Shown here piece after piece: positions 1 through 8,371 of a DNA stretch of 23,549 nt. Position 1 is the stretch's first letter. Each line of letters opens with the position of its first letter. This DNA comes from a virus. Location of the stretch: positions 1 through 23,549 of IMG/VR virus record IMGVR_UViG_3300042554_000304; one strand, written 5' to 3'. The translations under genes were made by a program, and so were the position numbers. The notes under the pieces were generated by a model. The model did not search any database. It was given only the letters and a program-made list of their open reading frames with translations, and was not told the origin of the DNA.

Positions 1-1150
1 TGCCCCGAAAGAATGGAAATGGATACTCTGGAATCGTGTATTTCTGTTCCCCACCGTCCTCTTCTTCGACGGTTACTTCGTTGTCGGCCTCGTCGGCTTC
101 TTCTATTTCTATGCCCAAAACAATGGACGATTTGATCTTGCCTTTGTGGATGCACCCATCGCATCCGGTCGGATTGCGCTCCTCAAATGTTGTGCAGTGA
201 TGCGGCCCACCACGCTTTCTGATGTTCATCAGTTTCAGGTCAACCTCTGTCGGGTCGTAGTCTGGATACTGATCTGACATTTTGTGCGCAGCCTTGTCGC
301 CATCTACACAGAACGCAGTAATCGAAAGCGCCGACTGCCACAACGGCTCGTCAAGTTCGGCTTGATTTGCAAAACAGTAATTGAGTTGCGGGCAACCGTT
401 CTCTGCTTTGAGCATGATGGTTTTGAACCGCTTGACCTTGTTGGCCATCAGTGCTTCCATCATCGGACTGATCGAGCTTGGGATGAAGTCAGGCTTTTCT
501 TCTTCGGGTTCAGGTTCGGGTGCTCCCAGCAACTCCCGTACTTGTGCCACCGTCATCCTCGGCGAGACTTCATTCCACATGCTGATCGGCTTGGTCTCCA
601 AACCTTTCTTGTAGTTCAGTGTTCCGGGCGGGCGCAGGATACGCGATGCCTCAAACACCTTCTCATCAACAATCAGCCCGTGCTCTTTACACAGTTGTTT
701 CAGCCGCTTGGCCAGAGGTTCCCACTCGGTGCGGGTCAGTGTCTCTTCAAGCAACCAGTAGGCGTGAATGCCGTTTCCAGAATTCACCAGTATCGGTCTA
801 GGTAAGCCGACTGTCTTGCAAAACTTCTTGAACTCGTCCAGCCCTATTTGCTGGTCGAGATAGCCTTCGATCTTCCCCTTGGAATTGGGCACACCTTTGG
901 TCGGGCCGCAGTCAATATCCAGCCATAAGGCGCGGACAAAGGCTACGTTCTCATGCGTCCTGTTGTTCAGTGGACCAAACTTGGCACACCCGAAATACGC
1001 ATTGACCTGCTGTTGTTTGAATTCCTCGATAAGTTCTTCGGCTTGTTCCCTCGTATCTGCAAAGCGTTGGTCTACATAGTCCCCAATCCCAACCACGCAG
1101 TACCGCCCATCCGTAGGCAGCACGGTGTCGAGTAGGTCAAAGTCGGACAT
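1..1150 (-). CDS. Archaeo-eukaryotic (AEP/PrimPol-type) primase, 3' end outside window
   Basis: N-terminal 383 codons of a primase or primase-helicase that would start phage DNA synthesis. The AEP signatures are visible: motif I LWLDIDCG (D78 and D80, metal binding), motif II NSGNGIHAYW (S124 to H129) and the D162...SRILRPPGTLNYK block (R173 to K181). A Cys/His cluster (HHC, then CDGC, about residues 315-335) may bind zinc, followed by an acidic linker. The reading frame is open to the window edge, so the C-terminal part, often a helicase in such proteins, is not seen. The ATG lies 1 nt after the stop of the HTH gene, which suggests coupled translation. The family call is secure; whether it is a primase-helicase fusion is unknown. 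Confidence 0.85.
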   Translation of the reverse strand, partial: MSDFDLLDTVLPTDGRYCVVGIGDYVDQRFADTREQAEELIEEFKQQQVNAYFGCAKFGPLNNRTHENVAFVRALWLDIDCGPTKGVPNSKGKIEGYLDQQIGLDEFKKFCKTVGLPRPILVNSGNGIHAYWLLEETLTRTEWEPLAKRLKQLCKEHGLIVDEKVFEASRILRPPGTLNYKKGLETKPISMWNEVSPRMTVAQVRELLGAPEPEPEEEKPDFIPSSISPMMEALMANKVKRFKTIMLKAENGCPQLNYCFANQAELDEPLWQSALSITAFCVDGDKAAHKMSDQYPDYDPTEVDLKLMNIRKRGGPHHCTTFEERNPTGCDGCIHKGKIKSSIVLGIEIEEADEADNEVTVEEEDGGEQKYTIPEYPFPFFRG

Positions 1151-1151
1151 G

Positions 1152-1391
1152 TTATTTGCGCTTCTTGTGTCGTGCTATGAATCGTTCGATCTGTTCGTTG
1201 TGGGCGCGGATTGGGACGGTGACGCCCCAAAACCAGTTGTAAATCGTGGAGCGACTTACCCCCAGTGTTTCCGCAATGATGCCCACGGGAATCCCGTTCT
1301 CGATACACAGACGGCCCAAGGCTACGCCCAGAGACCCAGCGTCAGCCTTTTTGTTGGCCTCCACCAAGTTCTGGCTGTAACCATAGCTCAT
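1152..1391 (-). CDS. Small helix-turn-helix DNA-binding protein
   Basis: A 79-residue protein with a clear HTH: IPVGIIAETLGVSRSTIYNW at about residues 34-53, followed by a basic tail (RHKKRK). The length and the single HTH fit phage Cro/Xre-like regulators or small replication accessory proteins. The ATG follows SD GAGGAA, 2 nt after the stop of the next upstream gene, so it belongs to the replication operon. It is a candidate binder of the CTAACA-NN-TGTTAG sites, but nothing in the sequence links them directly. The DNA-binding call is firm; the target is unknown. Confidence 0.7.
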   Translation of the reverse strand: MSYGYSQNLVEANKKADAGSLGVALGRLCIENGIPVGIIAETLGVSRSTIYNWFWGVTVPIRAHNEQIERFIARHKKRK

Positions 1392-1393
1392 GC

Positions 1394-2320
1394 TTATTCC
1401 TCGTCAGTCCATGCCGCAACCACAGAATCCAAGTTTTTCTTGGCAGTGGGTGCAGGGGTTTCAGCTTTCTTCGACTCCCGTTTCTTGGGCTCGTCAACCT
1501 CGGGTTCAGCCACCGCGTCGATATCGCCATGTGTGTTGGGAGCGCGGGCAGCGATGGTTGCTTTGGGCGCTTCCAATTTAGGCGCACGACCAGACACGTC
1601 GGCCTGATACGGGGTCATCGTCACCATCTTCTGCACCTCGGGCTTGGCGGCAACCTTGCTGGTCACTTCGTACTGCGCTTTGTCGATGAAGCGCACGGGG
1701 GTGAACAGAATGGACTGGTTGTCGTTGTCCTCGTTGAAGCTCATCTGGGTAACCACGTAGTCCAAGCTTTTGCCGTTGTTGGCCAGATACTTGGTGTAGT
1801 TCTCAAACGTGTGGGTGTTGTCACCGACACCTTCGCCAAACAAAGACTTGGAAGCCAAGTTCATCTGGTACACCTCACCTTCGAGCGAAGTGCCGAAGTC
1901 CTCAACCAATGCCACAGCAATACGGCGAGAGTAGCGGCAAGCCTTGGAGTTGCCCATACCCGAACCCTTGATGTTTTGCGAACAGGAGTCGCAGCGATCA
2001 GACTGCTTGTTGGCAGACCCCGCATCAGGCGCATTGCCGTCATTGGAGAAGCAATCAGGTGCAGTCGGCTCGGCATCGGGGGTCCACTGCTTCGCGTAGA
2101 AGATGCGGCCCACTTTGGGGGAGGCGCTGACAACGATAACGTCCATCGTGCCTTTTACTTTGCCCATCTCCTCGCCACCGACAACCTTGCGGAAGATGCC
2201 GTTCTTGGGGACGATGCGCTTAGTGCCAGTACGGCCAGCGAGTTGTTTGGTGAGGTCACTGACTCCAGCGGTTTGCAGGAAGTCGGGGAGGTCTTGGTTC
2301 AATAAAGCGATGTTGCTCAT
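1394..2320 (-). CDS. Conserved phage protein, possible ssDNA-binding protein
   Basis: 308 residues starting MSNIALLNQD. The start is set by SD AAAGGA at good distance; an earlier in-frame start at 2371 lies inside the upstream gene. There is a Cys set (C90, C110, C113, C128) in the pattern C-x19-C-x2-C-x14-C that could bind zinc. A low-complexity Pro/Ala/Lys/Glu region from about residue 240 leads to an acidic end (AWTDEE). A folded N-terminal domain plus a disordered acidic tail is a layout seen in phage single-stranded-DNA-binding proteins. The position between helicase and primase genes fits that role. This is inference from layout and context; I do not recognise a named domain. Confidence 0.6.
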   Translation of the reverse strand: MSNIALLNQDLPDFLQTAGVSDLTKQLAGRTGTKRIVPKNGIFRKVVGGEEMGKVKGTMDVIVVSASPKVGRIFYAKQWTPDAEPTAPDCFSNDGNAPDAGSANKQSDRCDSCSQNIKGSGMGNSKACRYSRRIAVALVEDFGTSLEGEVYQMNLASKSLFGEGVGDNTHTFENYTKYLANNGKSLDYVVTQMSFNEDNDNQSILFTPVRFIDKAQYEVTSKVAAKPEVQKMVTMTPYQADVSGRAPKLEAPKATIAARAPNTHGDIDAVAEPEVDEPKKRESKKAETPAPTAKKNLDSVVAAWTDEE

Positions 2321-2321
2321 T

Positions 2322-2750
2322 TCAAATTTCCTTTGCGCGTCTAACAACCACGGTGTATGTGTTTTCGACATTCATCCCTTTCGGGTAAAGGTCTGGATTC
2401 TCTCCAAGAAACTCTTTCATATGTGTTTGATGAATTCGTTTCTCTAGCAGGCCGAATGCACTGGTCTCCTCTATGAAGGTGTACATTGAATCCCAATCAT
2501 TCGTCCAGTACCGTGACTTAACCGATCGAATAATTGTGCCGTGCGGGGTGCGCATACTCTCGACGCCCATAGACTTGCATGTATCGAGCATTTCTGTCTC
2601 GATCAAGCCCATTTGCTCTTCAAGTTCTGCGTGTTCTTTTTTGTATTTCGCCGTGAGGTCATCACGGGCATCTCGTATTCTCAAGTAAACCTTTGTCAGG
2701 TTATTGAGGTCTGGTGTAGAGGTGACTACCTCCTGAACTGCTTCGTCCAT
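2322..2750 (-). CDS. Conserved phage coiled-coil protein
   Basis: 142 residues. Residues 18-60 form a predicted charged helix or coiled coil (RDARDDLTAKYKKEHAELEE). They are followed by a compact domain with GTIIRSVKSRYWTNDWDSMY and a KRIHQTHMKEFL helix. This two-part layout is common in unnamed phage proteins near recombination or nuclease genes, sometimes compared with Gam-like nuclease inhibitors; I do not claim that function. SD AGGAG sits 7 nt before ATG. It is the first gene after a promoter at 2778-2805, so it and the primase group can be transcribed separately from the helicase. Confidence 0.75.
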   Translation of the reverse strand: MDEAVQEVVTSTPDLNNLTKVYLRIRDARDDLTAKYKKEHAELEEQMGLIETEMLDTCKSMGVESMRTPHGTIIRSVKSRYWTNDWDSMYTFIEETSAFGLLEKRIHQTHMKEFLGENPDLYPKGMNVENTYTVVVRRAKEI

Positions 2751-2777
2751 GTGTTCGCTCCTGTTGTTGTGGGGGTT

Positions 2778-2805
2778 AGTTTAGCACAAGATTGTACATT
2801 GTCAA
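2778..2805 (-). promoter_or_regulatory. Sigma-70-type promoter for the coiled-coil/SSB-like/HTH/primase genes
   Basis: On the minus strand: TTGACA (2805-2800), 16-bp spacer, TAAACT (2783-2778). The -35 box overlaps the stop codon of the SNF2 helicase gene, and the first start codon is 28 nt downstream of the -10 box. The -35 matches consensus fully; the -10 matches at four of six positions. Confidence 0.6.
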
Positions 2806-4190
2806 GTCTCTTGTGAAGAAATTTCTTGGCGGTACAAATCAATCACTTGTTGGTGGTTGGCGATGTTGCCCCGCAGTAGCGAGTACATCCGGGTTTCCAC
2901 CTGACTGCCAGTGATATGCACGATGGTCATTGGGTTGACCTGACCGGGACGGTCGATACGGGCATTGGCTTGCAGGTACGTCTCTACGCTGGTGCAGGGA
3001 GCGTACCAAATAATTGTGTCGGCGGCGGTTAGGGTAAGCCCGTGGGATGCGGCCATTGGCTGGATGATGAGCACCTTTGGGTCAGGCTGACTCTGGAACC
3101 GCTGGACGATATCTGAGCGCCGATTAACCGACACTGCGCCGTTGATAACGTCACACGTTATGCCGTTCTTGGTCAAATGCTTGGCCAACACTTCGATGGA
3201 GTGAGTGAACGGCACAAAGATCAGCACCTTGTTGCTCGACTCGTCAACAACTTCCTGCACCACATTCAGTCGGTTGGATACATCGAAGTCCACCACCTCA
3301 TGGTTGTCGGTATACACCGACCCGCAAGCAATCTGAAGCAGCTTGTTAATCTTCACAGCCGCATTGACCGCAGAGACTTCTTCCCCTGCCGCTTCGATCA
3401 GCATCTCGTCCTTGAGGCGCTTGTAAAAACTCTTTTGCTGTGCCGTCATCGGGGCTTCGCGCTCGGTGAAAGTCACCGGGGGCAGGTCCAGACACTGTTT
3501 CTTCTCAAAGCGTATAGCTGGCTGTAGGATGGTATGGACAGTCTGGGACGCATCCGGCTTTGGGAGCCACCGATACATGCTGACCTTGTTCATGACCTTA
3601 TCGCGGAACTGCCCAAAGAACATCGGCACACCGCTGGGGTTGACCAGCTTTGCTAGTCCGTAAGCATCCACAGGAGACTGCGCAGCAGGCGTACCCGTGA
3701 GCATCCACAGTCCTTTGATGACCCGTGTCAAGTCGCGCAGGTCTTTCCACCGCACAGTCTGGGCGTTCTTGTACGCCGATGCCTCGTCCACTACGATGAG
3801 GTCGAACCCGCCGTCCATGATCTGCTTCTTGATGATGCCAACACCATCGAAGTTAACGACAACGAACTCGGCCCCAGCCTCAACAATTTCTTTGCGCTTC
3901 TTGGCTGAGCCATGCGCAATAGCCACTGTACGGTGGATGGCAAACTTGAACAGGTCAACTTGCCACGATGGCTTCATGATGGACAACGGACAAATCACTA
4001 ACACTCGTTTGACCAAACCCAACTTCATCAAATAATCTACAGCCCAGATCACGGATGCTGTCTTGCCCGTGCCCTGCTCGTTGAAACAAAACGCTTTACG
4101 CTGATTCGCTAAAAACTCTGCTGTGACCTTCTGATGCGCGAACGGTGTGAACCCCGGAGGCCGGGGCCACTCATACTCTGATAGATTCAT
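2802..4190 (-). CDS. SNF2-family DEAD/H helicase
   Basis: 462-residue superfamily 2 ATPase of SNF2 type. Motifs in order: Q-like FAHQ (17-20), Walker A NEQGTGKT (37-44), Walker B VVDEAS (about 133-138), motif III LTGTPAA (164-170), and motif VI QANARIDRPGQ (407-417), whose two arginines belong to the arginine-finger region. Such single-subunit phage helicases are thought to remodel or unwind DNA during replication or recombination. The ATG overlaps the stop of the HNH-like gene (ATGA); the SD is weak, so translation is probably coupled. It is full length and all core motifs are intact. Confidence 0.93.
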   Translation of the reverse strand: MNLSEYEWPRPPGFTPFAHQKVTAEFLANQRKAFCFNEQGTGKTASVIWAVDYLMKLGLVKRVLVICPLSIMKPSWQVDLFKFAIHRTVAIAHGSAKKRKEIVEAGAEFVVVNFDGVGIIKKQIMDGGFDLIVVDEASAYKNAQTVRWKDLRDLTRVIKGLWMLTGTPAAQSPVDAYGLAKLVNPSGVPMFFGQFRDKVMNKVSMYRWLPKPDASQTVHTILQPAIRFEKKQCLDLPPVTFTEREAPMTAQQKSFYKRLKDEMLIEAAGEEVSAVNAAVKINKLLQIACGSVYTDNHEVVDFDVSNRLNVVQEVVDESSNKVLIFVPFTHSIEVLAKHLTKNGITCDVINGAVSVNRRSDIVQRFQSQPDPKVLIIQPMAASHGLTLTAADTIIWYAPCTSVETYLQANARIDRPGQVNPMTIVHITGSQVETRMYSLLRGNIANHQQVIDLYRQEISSQET

Positions 4191-4501
4191 TTTTTCTTAC
4201 GTTCCTTCGTACTGACTTCTGATACAACTTTGTGGTTTGACCCACGCTTGAACGATCGGTTCGCGCTTGGGGCTTCCAAGCGTACACCATTTTTATTGGA
4301 GCCGCCTTTGGACAGAGCTACGCGGTGCGCAACGTCTTTACCTTCTCTGATATCTGCACGTCCATCGCCATTGGCGTCCGTGTTCTTGTTGTCGATCTTT
4401 TCCCTGGCGCGTTGGCGCTCCAGCCTTGACTTGCCCTCACCTCGGGCAAGCTGTTGCTCGTATTCCTTTTTATAGGGTCGGGGTTTGTTCACGTATGGCA
4501 T
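4187..4501 (-). CDS. HNH-like small basic protein
   Basis: 104 residues, very basic. Residues 56-84 (DVAHRVALSKGGSNKNGVRL, then APSANRSF) resemble the core of HNH nucleases: a D/H pair, LSKGGS, and a final N, though the usual DH is spread as D-x-x-H. Just before it, TDANGDGRAD (41-50) matches the D-x-N-x-D-G metal-binding loop of EF-hand/dockerin motifs, which is unusual next to an HNH core. Perfect SD AGGAGG, 5 nt before ATG. Nuclease activity is likely but unproven; it may be a DNA-binding relic. Confidence 0.6.
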   Translation of the reverse strand: MPYVNKPRPYKKEYEQQLARGEGKSRLERQRAREKIDNKNTDANGDGRADIREGKDVAHRVALSKGGSNKNGVRLEAPSANRSFKRGSNHKVVSEVSTKERKKK

Positions 4502-4790
4502 TTGGGCCTCCTATGTTGTGAGCGTTAAGGTCGTCACGGGTCAAGCCAAACTCTGCGGGGGTTGCCTCCCATAAAGGGTTGCGCCCCTCCTCTTCCATGA
4601 CCCTCAGCATCTTACCAACTGCGATGCTAATCTCCATCAGCATGTTGGATTTCTGTTCGGCAAACTGCGTCTGCATTTCTCTGCGTACAACGTTGTGTAC
4701 GATTTGGCCCAGTACCTCGGTCACTCGGCGTTTCAGTTCGCCCTCAAGAATCAGGGCGGTGTCAGTTTCTTCGTTTGTCATCTTTGTCAT
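4470..4790 (-). CDS. Hypothetical helical phage protein
   Basis: 106 residues starting MTKMTNEE. The start is chosen by SD AGGAG 5 nt upstream rather than an in-frame start 21 nt earlier. Residues 1-75 look like a long amphipathic helix (LKRRVTEVLGQIVHNVVRRE, then Met-rich). The C-terminal part is polar and overlaps the next gene's start by 32 nt, carrying that gene's SD within its coding sequence. No known domain was recognised. The position between nuclease genes suggests a helper role in DNA processing, by context only. Confidence 0.7.
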   Translation of the reverse strand: MTKMTNEETDTALILEGELKRRVTEVLGQIVHNVVRREMQTQFAEQKSNMLMEISIAVGKMLRVMEEEGRNPLWEATPAEFGLTRDDLNAHNIGGPNAIREQTPTL

Positions 4791-4791
4791 A

Positions 4792-5454
4792 TCAACTCCT
4801 GTTGTACTCACATTGCTTCACTGAGCAGAATTTGCACAATGGCCCTTGGATGGGGTTCCACACCCCGTTTTTCAGTGCCGCCTCTATACGGGCAACATCT
4901 TGCGCTGGCTTCTCCACGTACTTGGGCATCATCTCCCGGTAGTGGGTGGCCTTCACAAACTCTTTACTCACCACGAAGATCAAAGCTGATTTCACCTTGT
5001 TGATCTGCGGAAACTTGGCAAAAAGGCCAGCCGCCACAAGATCGAGTTGCTTGACGTCCGCATAACGCGCACTCTTGCTGGTCTTGTAGTCCACTGAGTG
5101 CGCCAACTGTTTCTCCTCGTTGATGACTACCAAATCGGCTATGCCATGCCACCATACATTCGTCGCGCTGAAATCGCATGACTCCAAGCTCTTCGTTAAG
5201 CCCAACTTGACCTCGCATAGCTTTTCCCCCTGGATTACGTCCAACGTCTCCAGCACTGGCAACATGTAGTCGAACGCAGGTGGGACGGGCTTGCCGTCTC
5301 GGATGTATTCCTCTGCCACAGTATGAGCAGTCTTGCCGTACAGCGTGGCCTGTGTGTCGGGCTCAACAATATCCTTGGCTATCTTGGTGTGATAGTATTT
5401 TTTGGGGCACTGCTGAAATGTTTTCAGACTGCTGAACGACCAGACGATGCTCAT
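4792..5454 (-). CDS. Cas4/RecB-like PD-(D/E)XK exonuclease with Fe-S cysteines
   Basis: 220 residues starting MSIVWSFSSL. The start is defined by SD GAGGAG and an ATGA overlap with the gene upstream. The N-terminal SFSSLKTFQQCPKKYY is typical of RecB/AddB/Cas4 nucleases. Other motifs are G40...H44, GIAD (D107), VDYKTSK (D122 and K124) and Q136. Cysteines C16, C207, C210 and C215 form the one-plus-three pattern that holds a 4Fe-4S cluster in Cas4 and AddB. It probably resects DNA ends for phage recombination. No CRISPR array is present, so a link to spacer capture is unsupported. Confidence 0.9.
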   Translation of the reverse strand: MSIVWSFSSLKTFQQCPKKYYHTKIAKDIVEPDTQATLYGKTAHTVAEEYIRDGKPVPPAFDYMLPVLETLDVIQGEKLCEVKLGLTKSLESCDFSATNVWWHGIADLVVINEEKQLAHSVDYKTSKSARYADVKQLDLVAAGLFAKFPQINKVKSALIFVVSKEFVKATHYREMMPKYVEKPAQDVARIEAALKNGVWNPIQGPLCKFCSVKQCEYNRS

Positions 5455-6377
5455 GCTGTCTCCTCTACCAAGTAAGCTTCGCGTTGACGGGGTTCCCCGT
5501 TGCCACGCACAAATGAATTCCACCAATAGATACCGCTCTTACGCTGCTTGAAGTGGCCCCGCACGTAATGGGCTGAAATATCTAAGCGACGACTGACAAC
5601 ACCATCGGTGGTGGCGCTTTCAATTTCTTCCAAATGCAACAGTGTGTACGCACTGGCAGAGTACGCTTTCTGTTTTTTACCACCAAGCTTCGCGCCTTTA
5701 GGCGGTATCCGTGCGGGAACCTTAGTCCGACCTACCCCGCTCTTACAGCTAAGCAAAAGATAAGAGGCAAACATAAGACATGGGATTTCTGTGGCGGCTT
5801 CCCTGATGTGCTGTTGTGTCTCAGGTGCGTGAAATATTTGCGCCAAGCGTTCAGGTACGACCCCCGCTTTTTCTGCGGCTACGATAAACGCTGGGCATGG
5901 AATGAGGTTGCAATCAATAGCGCCTTCTCCGTCGGCCTTAGAGCTAAGAGACACTTTAAACGCGCCAAGGGCGTCCATGCCAAACAAAAATGTAAAGAAG
6001 CTGTGCTGAATGCGACCGTCAACAAACTCCCAGTATGGCAAGCAAGTGAACACACCTTCACTAAGCTCATGGATATATGCGCCAATGCGTGTTATCTCCA
6101 CGATGCCATTGATGGTTCCGCTATCGCGTAGTTTGCGAATGTCCTCTGTTAGCGGATACTCGATCACCGTATGCGGGTACGGCATGTGCAACTCAGCGAG
6201 GCTGGGCATCTTGAAAGACTTTGAACGTACAAGCATCTCGGCGCTTAACGCAACTTCGGGCGACAGAATAAATGTCTGCACGTACTTCTTTGGTGCGTTG
6301 TGTCGGAACTCAATCGGCACCCCAAACTCGTTGGAAGTGACACGATCAAAAAACTTGTCGATCAGTGGTTTATTCAC
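5451..6377 (-). CDS. Conserved phage protein with C-terminal H-x-RGH-x-K motif
   Basis: 308 residues with a GTG start (SD GGAG 7 nt upstream), overlapping the previous gene by 8 nt. The N-terminal 200 residues show no motif I can name. The C-terminal part has a basic stretch (ARIPPKGAKLGGKKQK), then HYVRGHFKQRKSGIYWWN followed by SFVRGNGE. The His/Arg/Gly/Trp pattern H-x-x-RGHF...W...RG is seen in many phage proteins of unknown function and suggests nucleic-acid contact. It lies between polymerase and Cas4-like genes, so a role in replication is plausible but not shown. Confidence 0.75.
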   Translation of the reverse strand: MNKPLIDKFFDRVTSNEFGVPIEFRHNAPKKYVQTFILSPEVALSAEMLVRSKSFKMPSLAELHMPYPHTVIEYPLTEDIRKLRDSGTINGIVEITRIGAYIHELSEGVFTCLPYWEFVDGRIQHSFFTFLFGMDALGAFKVSLSSKADGEGAIDCNLIPCPAFIVAAEKAGVVPERLAQIFHAPETQQHIREAATEIPCLMFASYLLLSCKSGVGRTKVPARIPPKGAKLGGKKQKAYSASAYTLLHLEEIESATTDGVVSRRLDISAHYVRGHFKQRKSGIYWWNSFVRGNGEPRQREAYLVEETA

Positions 6378-6543
6378 CTGCCCGCTCCTTCATCTCTTTA
6401 ATCGCGTTCAACATCAGCTTGACCTCGGCCATAGCTTCAAGCGTGTGCTCAATGGCCTTGTCATATTCACGATCAAGCATCGAATCATGGGCGTCCTTTA
6501 GGGCGCGTTCTGCCATCATGCAGGGGTAGGCGTAATCAACCAT
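6370..6543 (-). CDS. Small helical phage protein
   Basis: 57 residues starting MVDYAYPCMM, chosen because SD AAAGGAG lies 5 nt upstream; the longer in-frame version would overlap the polymerase gene and lacks an SD. The sequence is a helical hairpin type (AERALKDAHDSMLDREYDKA, then LEAMAEVKLMLNAIKEMKER). Similar short helical proteins are frequent in phage replication clusters. Function unknown. It sits 10 nt after the polymerase stop and overlaps the next gene by 8 nt. Confidence 0.7.
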   Translation of the reverse strand: MVDYAYPCMMAERALKDAHDSMLDREYDKAIEHTLEAMAEVKLMLNAIKEMKERAGE

Positions 6544-6553
6544 CAGTTCTCCT

Positions 6554-8371
6554 TTAACAATCACCATAACTTTGTCCATATCCAGCCTCACAGTTCAGGG
6601 GTAACTCGGGAGCCCACGCAGGGCGTAGGCGCATACACAACTCAACAAACTCTTTGGCAGTTTCAGCCTCGGCCTCGGGCACGATGCAAGCGATGGCGTC
6701 ATGCACCGTCATCACCACTTTGTACTTCTTGGCAATCAGCAACATCTGCTCACCGATCACGATACGGGCCAACGCTTGGCACACGTTCTCAACCACCTTG
6801 CCGCCGTAGATTCGGTTGGGGATGATTGCCCTGCCCTTCTTGGTGTCGTAGACGATCTCGGCCTTGCCTTCCTCATTCTCATATAGGCGTAAGTTTGGAT
6901 ACCGCAGGCGCAAACCATTGGGAAGAATAATACCGTTGTCGCCCTCAACCTTCAACAGTTTGTTCCGCCCTAAAGTGGTAAGCTGTTTCTGCAATATGGC
7001 CTTGAGGGCTTGACCCGCAGACTTCCACAGTTCGGGAATCATGGGGTACGTCAGTCGGTACGTGTCAATGATGCGCTTCGCTTCTGCGAGTTCAATAGAC
7101 ACGCCAAAGTTTTTAAGTTGTGCTTGAAACTTTGCCGCGCCCATGCCGTACCCCGCCCCAAGAATTGTCGTTTTACCAACGAACCGCTCATCCTTGGTAA
7201 TTTCCGCAATAGCCTTGCCGTAAATAGCCGAAGCCATGATTTTGTATACGTCCTCGCCACGATCAAATGCCTCCACCAAATCGTCTTGTCCAGCCAGCCA
7301 CGCCAGCGTCCGTGCCTCAATCTGAGATGAATCAGAGTCCAACAACACATACCCCTTGGGTGGGATGATTGCGTGTTTCAGGGGGGAGTTGCGCGGCAGG
7401 TTCTGCAAGTTCAGCTTGTCGTCCCCACCCCAACGCCCTGTGTGTGCGGCGTAATACCGCAGGGGTACAGGCAGTGCCCCCCGCTCGGCAATCCCAATGA
7501 ACCGCTCGGTGCGGGTCTCTTCGATCGTTGACTTTGTACCTAGCCGCGCAGCCACAACCGCTTGGACCATTGTGTTCTCGTGCTCCAGCAACGCCTTGAA
7601 GTCCTCGTCACTCTTTGCAAACGCATAGGTCTGCTTGCCCGTGGTCGGGCTTTTCTTCATGGGCGGCTCAACACCAAATGTTCTGAGCAGGTCAGCAAAC
7701 TGCGGGTTGCTCATCAGCGTGTCTTTGTCGAAGTTGTCCAGCAGGTCTTCCTTGCGCTGGCGCTCTTTGAGCAGGTGGTCACGCAGGGTCTCCTTGTGCA
7801 ACTGCAACACTGGGTCGGTGAACATCTGGACGGTTAAGTCGATCAGCCGCAACTCAACCTTGGGGAAGTTCTTGCTCATGGCATTAAACAGCGCCCATGT
7901 CAGGGTCACGTCATTCGCGCAGTAGCTTCCATAGTCGGCCAACTCCTCTGGCGTGAAGTCCTTGCGGAAATAGTTGATGTACTTTGCAACCTGCTCACCC
8001 TTGACACCCAACCCATAGTGAGAGGCTAGGACCGCAAGACTCCCGCCAACCTCAGTCCCATGCAGGGCGCGTCCCATGCTCAGCGTATCCAGAAAGCCTT
8101 TCGGCTTCATGCCAAAAATCCAATTCAGGATGGCTCCATCGAACGGCGCGTTGTGCGCTAAGACCAAATGATTGGGCAGGTCGAAGGGGGTGAGGAACTG
8201 GTGCAACTCTTGGTGGCTCCCGCTGAACCAAATGGGTACGCCATCGTTTATCTGTACTGCAACACCGATAACCTCGAACCTCGAGTCCCGAATGTATTCC
8301 TCAGTGGTCTGGGTCTTGAACCCAAGAGTCCCGCCATAGGCGGTCTCAAAGTCGATTGTGAGGATGTTCAT
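6554..8371 (-). CDS. Family A DNA polymerase with 3'-5' exonuclease domain
   Basis: 605-residue replicative polymerase. The proofreading domain has ExoI IDFET (D7, E9), ExoII NAPFD (N74 to D78) and ExoIII YCAND (Y150, D154). The polymerase domain has TGRWGG (311-316), motif A LLDSDSSQIEAR (D345 metal ligand), motif B R396...K400...Y408-G and motif C TVHDA (H557, D558, A559). Motif C usually reads HDE; here the third residue is Ala, while the essential Asp is kept. No 5'-nuclease domain is present, as in T7-type phage enzymes. The ATG overlaps the stop of the gene upstream (ATGA). The enzyme is probably active. Confidence 0.95.
   Translation of the reverse strand: MNILTIDFETAYGGTLGFKTQTTEEYIRDSRFEVIGVAVQINDGVPIWFSGSHQELHQFLTPFDLPNHLVLAHNAPFDGAILNWIFGMKPKGFLDTLSMGRALHGTEVGGSLAVLASHYGLGVKGEQVAKYINYFRKDFTPEELADYGSYCANDVTLTWALFNAMSKNFPKVELRLIDLTVQMFTDPVLQLHKETLRDHLLKERQRKEDLLDNFDKDTLMSNPQFADLLRTFGVEPPMKKSPTTGKQTYAFAKSDEDFKALLEHENTMVQAVVAARLGTKSTIEETRTERFIGIAERGALPVPLRYYAAHTGRWGGDDKLNLQNLPRNSPLKHAIIPPKGYVLLDSDSSQIEARTLAWLAGQDDLVEAFDRGEDVYKIMASAIYGKAIAEITKDERFVGKTTILGAGYGMGAAKFQAQLKNFGVSIELAEAKRIIDTYRLTYPMIPELWKSAGQALKAILQKQLTTLGRNKLLKVEGDNGIILPNGLRLRYPNLRLYENEEGKAEIVYDTKKGRAIIPNRIYGGKVVENVCQALARIVIGEQMLLIAKKYKVVMTVHDAIACIVPEAEAETAKEFVELCMRLRPAWAPELPLNCEAGYGQSYGDC

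Noticed and set aside
284-805. Open frames on the plus strand at the left end (up to 173 codons)
   Set aside because: They lie opposite the primase gene, lack good SD sites, and the minus frame shows clear AEP motifs.
1529-2305. 258-codon plus-strand open frame
   Set aside because: It is the antisense shadow of the 308-residue gene, which has an SD and operon context; the plus frame has no SD or known motif.
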